Assembly: GCA_903882525.1 (NCBI GenBank)
Contig: CAIRXI010000078.1
Location: 1-39,043 of the forward strand
Source of the DNA: an uncultured Pseudomonadota bacterium
Lineage (GTDB): Bacteria > Pseudomonadota > Gammaproteobacteria > Burkholderiales > Methylophilaceae
Direction: 5' to 3'
DNA: 39,043 nucleotides
Below the pieces are notes generated by a model, which saw only the letters and a program-made list of their open reading frames with translations, made no database searches and was not told the DNA's origin. The position numbers and the translations under genes are program-made. This document shows, piece by piece, positions 37,722 through 39,043 of this stretch (within the stretch, counting starts at the first letter, position 1; each line of letters starts with the position of its first letter).

Positions 37722-39043
37722 TTGTCTATTGAAACAAACCCAACCCTTAACTTTAACGAGTTAGGATTAGCTGAACCCATTTTGCGTGCGATTATCGACG
37801 CCGGTTACACCACCCCAACCCCTATTCAAGCGAAAGCCATACCGCAAGTATTAAGTGGTGGCGATTTATTGGCTGGGGCACAAACCGGCACTGGCAAGAC
37901 CGCAGGTTTCACCTTGCCTATTTTGCATTTACTCAGTCAAAAACCTTTGGCTGAACAAGCAAAAGGCCGCCCACGCTGCCTAATGCTTACACCTACGCGT
38001 GAATTAGCTGCACAGATTGAAGAGTCAGTTAAAACTTACGGTAAATACTTACCGCTAACTTCAACTGTTATTTTTGGTGGCGTTAATGCCAATCCACAAA
38101 TTGCACGCTTAAAAAAGCCACTAGATATATTAGTTGCCACACCAGGCCGCCTGCTTGATCACGCCAACCAAAGAAACGTTGATCTATCTGGTGTAGAAAT
38201 TCTGGTGCTAGATGAAGCTGACCGTATGTTGGACATGGGCTTTATCCGCGATATTAAAAAAATTCTGGCTATGCTACCTAAGCAACGTCAAAACTTACTC
38301 TTTTCAGCAACCTTCTCGGAAGAGATTAAAGGTTTGGCCGATGGCCTATTGCATAACCCAGGCTTTGTTGAAGTGGCGCGCCGCAATACAGCGTCTGAGC
38401 TGGTTGAGCAAACTGTGCATTTGGTGAATCAAAGTCATAAGCGCGAGTTAGTTAGCCATCTTATTAAACACCACGACTGGAAACAAGTCCTGGTATTTAC
38501 TCGCACCAAACATGGTGCGAATCGTTTAGCAGAAAAGTTGATTAAAGATGACATTCAAGCGGCAGCCATTCATGGCAACAAAAGCCAAGGCGCACGTACC
38601 AAAGCGCTAGCGCAATTTAAAGACGGCACCATGCGCGTATTGGTTGCAACCGACATTGCTGCACGTGGTTTAGATATTGATCAATTACCACAAGTGGTAA
38701 ATTTTGAATTACCCAATGTACCTGAAGATTACGTGCATCGTATCGGCCGTACTGGTCGTGCCGGGAGTAGTGGCGCCGCAGTATCGTTGGTCGATCGTGA
38801 AGAACTCAAATTACTAAAAGATATTGAAAAGCTGATTAAGCGCGAGATTCCAAAAGTGGTGGCAGAAGGCTTCACGCCATCCGCTAATCCAGAGCCAGAA
38901 GCGCCACGCGCACCAAGACAACCGCATGGTCAGTCAAGAAAACCAGCCGGTGGTGGCCAAAATGCTGGTCGCAATCAAGGCCGTGGTCAGACACAAGGCC
39001 GTACACCTAATGCAACACAAGGAGCTGAAGGCCGTCCAGCGCA
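37722..39043 (+). CDS. rhlE: DEAD-box ATP-dependent RNA helicase, RhlE type (partial, open at right edge)
   Basis: An open frame from a TTG at 37722 (GGAG 7 nt upstream) to the window end, about 440 codons; missing from the ORF track because no stop is reached. Helicase motifs in order: Q motif YTTPTPIQ, motif I AQTGTGKT, Ia [60 protein letters not shown]. The tail from about residue 385 becomes Gly/Gln/Arg/Pro-rich ([14 protein letters not shown]), as in RhlE-type helicases of ribosome assembly, RNA decay or cold adaptation. No ATG is available near the expected N-terminus, which supports the TTG start. Confidence 0.92.
   Translation, partial: MSIETNPTLNFNELGLAEPILRAIIDAGYTTPTPIQAKAIPQVLSGGDLLAGAQTGTGKTAGFTLPILHLLSQKPLAEQAKGRPRCLMLTPTRELAAQIEESVKTYGKYLPLTSTVIFGGVNANPQIARLKKPLDILVATPGRLLDHANQRNVDLSGVEILVLDEADRMLDMGFIRDIKKILAMLPKQRQNLLFSATFSEEIKGLADGLLHNPGFVEVARRNTASELVEQTVHLVNQSHKRELVSHLIKHHDWKQVLVFTRTKHGANRLAEKLIKDDIQAAAIHGNKSQGARTKALAQFKDGTMRVLVATDIAARGLDIDQLPQVVNFELPNVPEDYVHRIGRTGRAGSSGAAVSLVDREELKLLKDIEKLIKREIPKVVAEGFTPSANPEPEAPRAPRQPHGQSRKPAGGGQNAGRNQGRGQTQGRTPNATQGAEGRPA

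Noticed and set aside
38212-38427. 71-aa ORF near the right edge and a suspected frameshift in the helicase
   Set aside because: It is an out-of-frame shadow of the DEAD-box gene, whose own frame is open without interruption from the TTG at 37722 to the window end.

Overview
The window reads as a continuous piece of a betaproteobacterial chromosome. AT-leaning composition, dense gene packing and best-remembered protein resemblances point to the Methylophilaceae / Nitrosomonadales (a Methylotenera-like methylotroph). The family call is an inference from protein style and gene order; no rRNA or marker search was possible. I see no tRNA, rRNA, IS element, phage gene or CRISPR array. Almost everything is core metabolism, translation and stress response, with one accessory-looking island (ankyrin / flavocytochrome c).

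Layout. The left edge holds the last 46 codons of feoB (+ strand, absent from the ORF track). A leftward block follows: sucC-sucD-periplasmic ankyrin protein-nadE-glnB, joining TCA-cycle succinyl-CoA synthetase to glutamine-dependent NAD synthesis and its potential PII sensor. serB stands alone on the + strand. Next comes a leftward cluster: small periplasmic ankyrin protein, fccA-like cytochrome c, fccB-like sulfide dehydrogenase flavoprotein, secreted beta-propeller protein and DUF455 ferritin-like protein. Leftward purL, glgP and htpG follow, each with its own promoter and/or terminator signals. A polyphosphate group comes next: ppx (+), a histone-H1-tail/ribbon-helix-helix-like protein (+), then sixA and ppk1 (both -).

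From about 24.1 to 35.7 kb a long leftward series is read in the order rpoE-rseA-rseB-rseC-mucD/degQ-lepA-lepB-rnc-era-recO-pdxJ-acpS-tcdA. It combines the envelope-stress sigma factor and its control proteins with the signal peptidase, EF4, RNase III, Era, RecO, PdxJ, AcpS and TcdA. nadB diverges from rpoE, and an RhlE-type DEAD-box helicase (TTG start, open at the right edge, missing from the ORF track) ends the window.

The most informative non-coding signals, all read by eye, are: a sigma-32-type promoter before htpG; a sigma-E-type promoter before rpoE that physically overlaps the divergent nadB sigma-70 promoter; a Pho-box-like promoter before ppk1; an inverted repeat in the promoter region of the RHH-like/H1-like gene; a 9-bp inverted repeat spanning the purL promoter and start region; and an rhlE leader with two mutually exclusive pairings. 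No obviously new multi-gene defence or mobile system is visible. The best candidates for new biology are the ankyrin-fccAB-propeller-DUF455 cluster, the PII/NadE adjacency and the H1-tail/RHH fusion.
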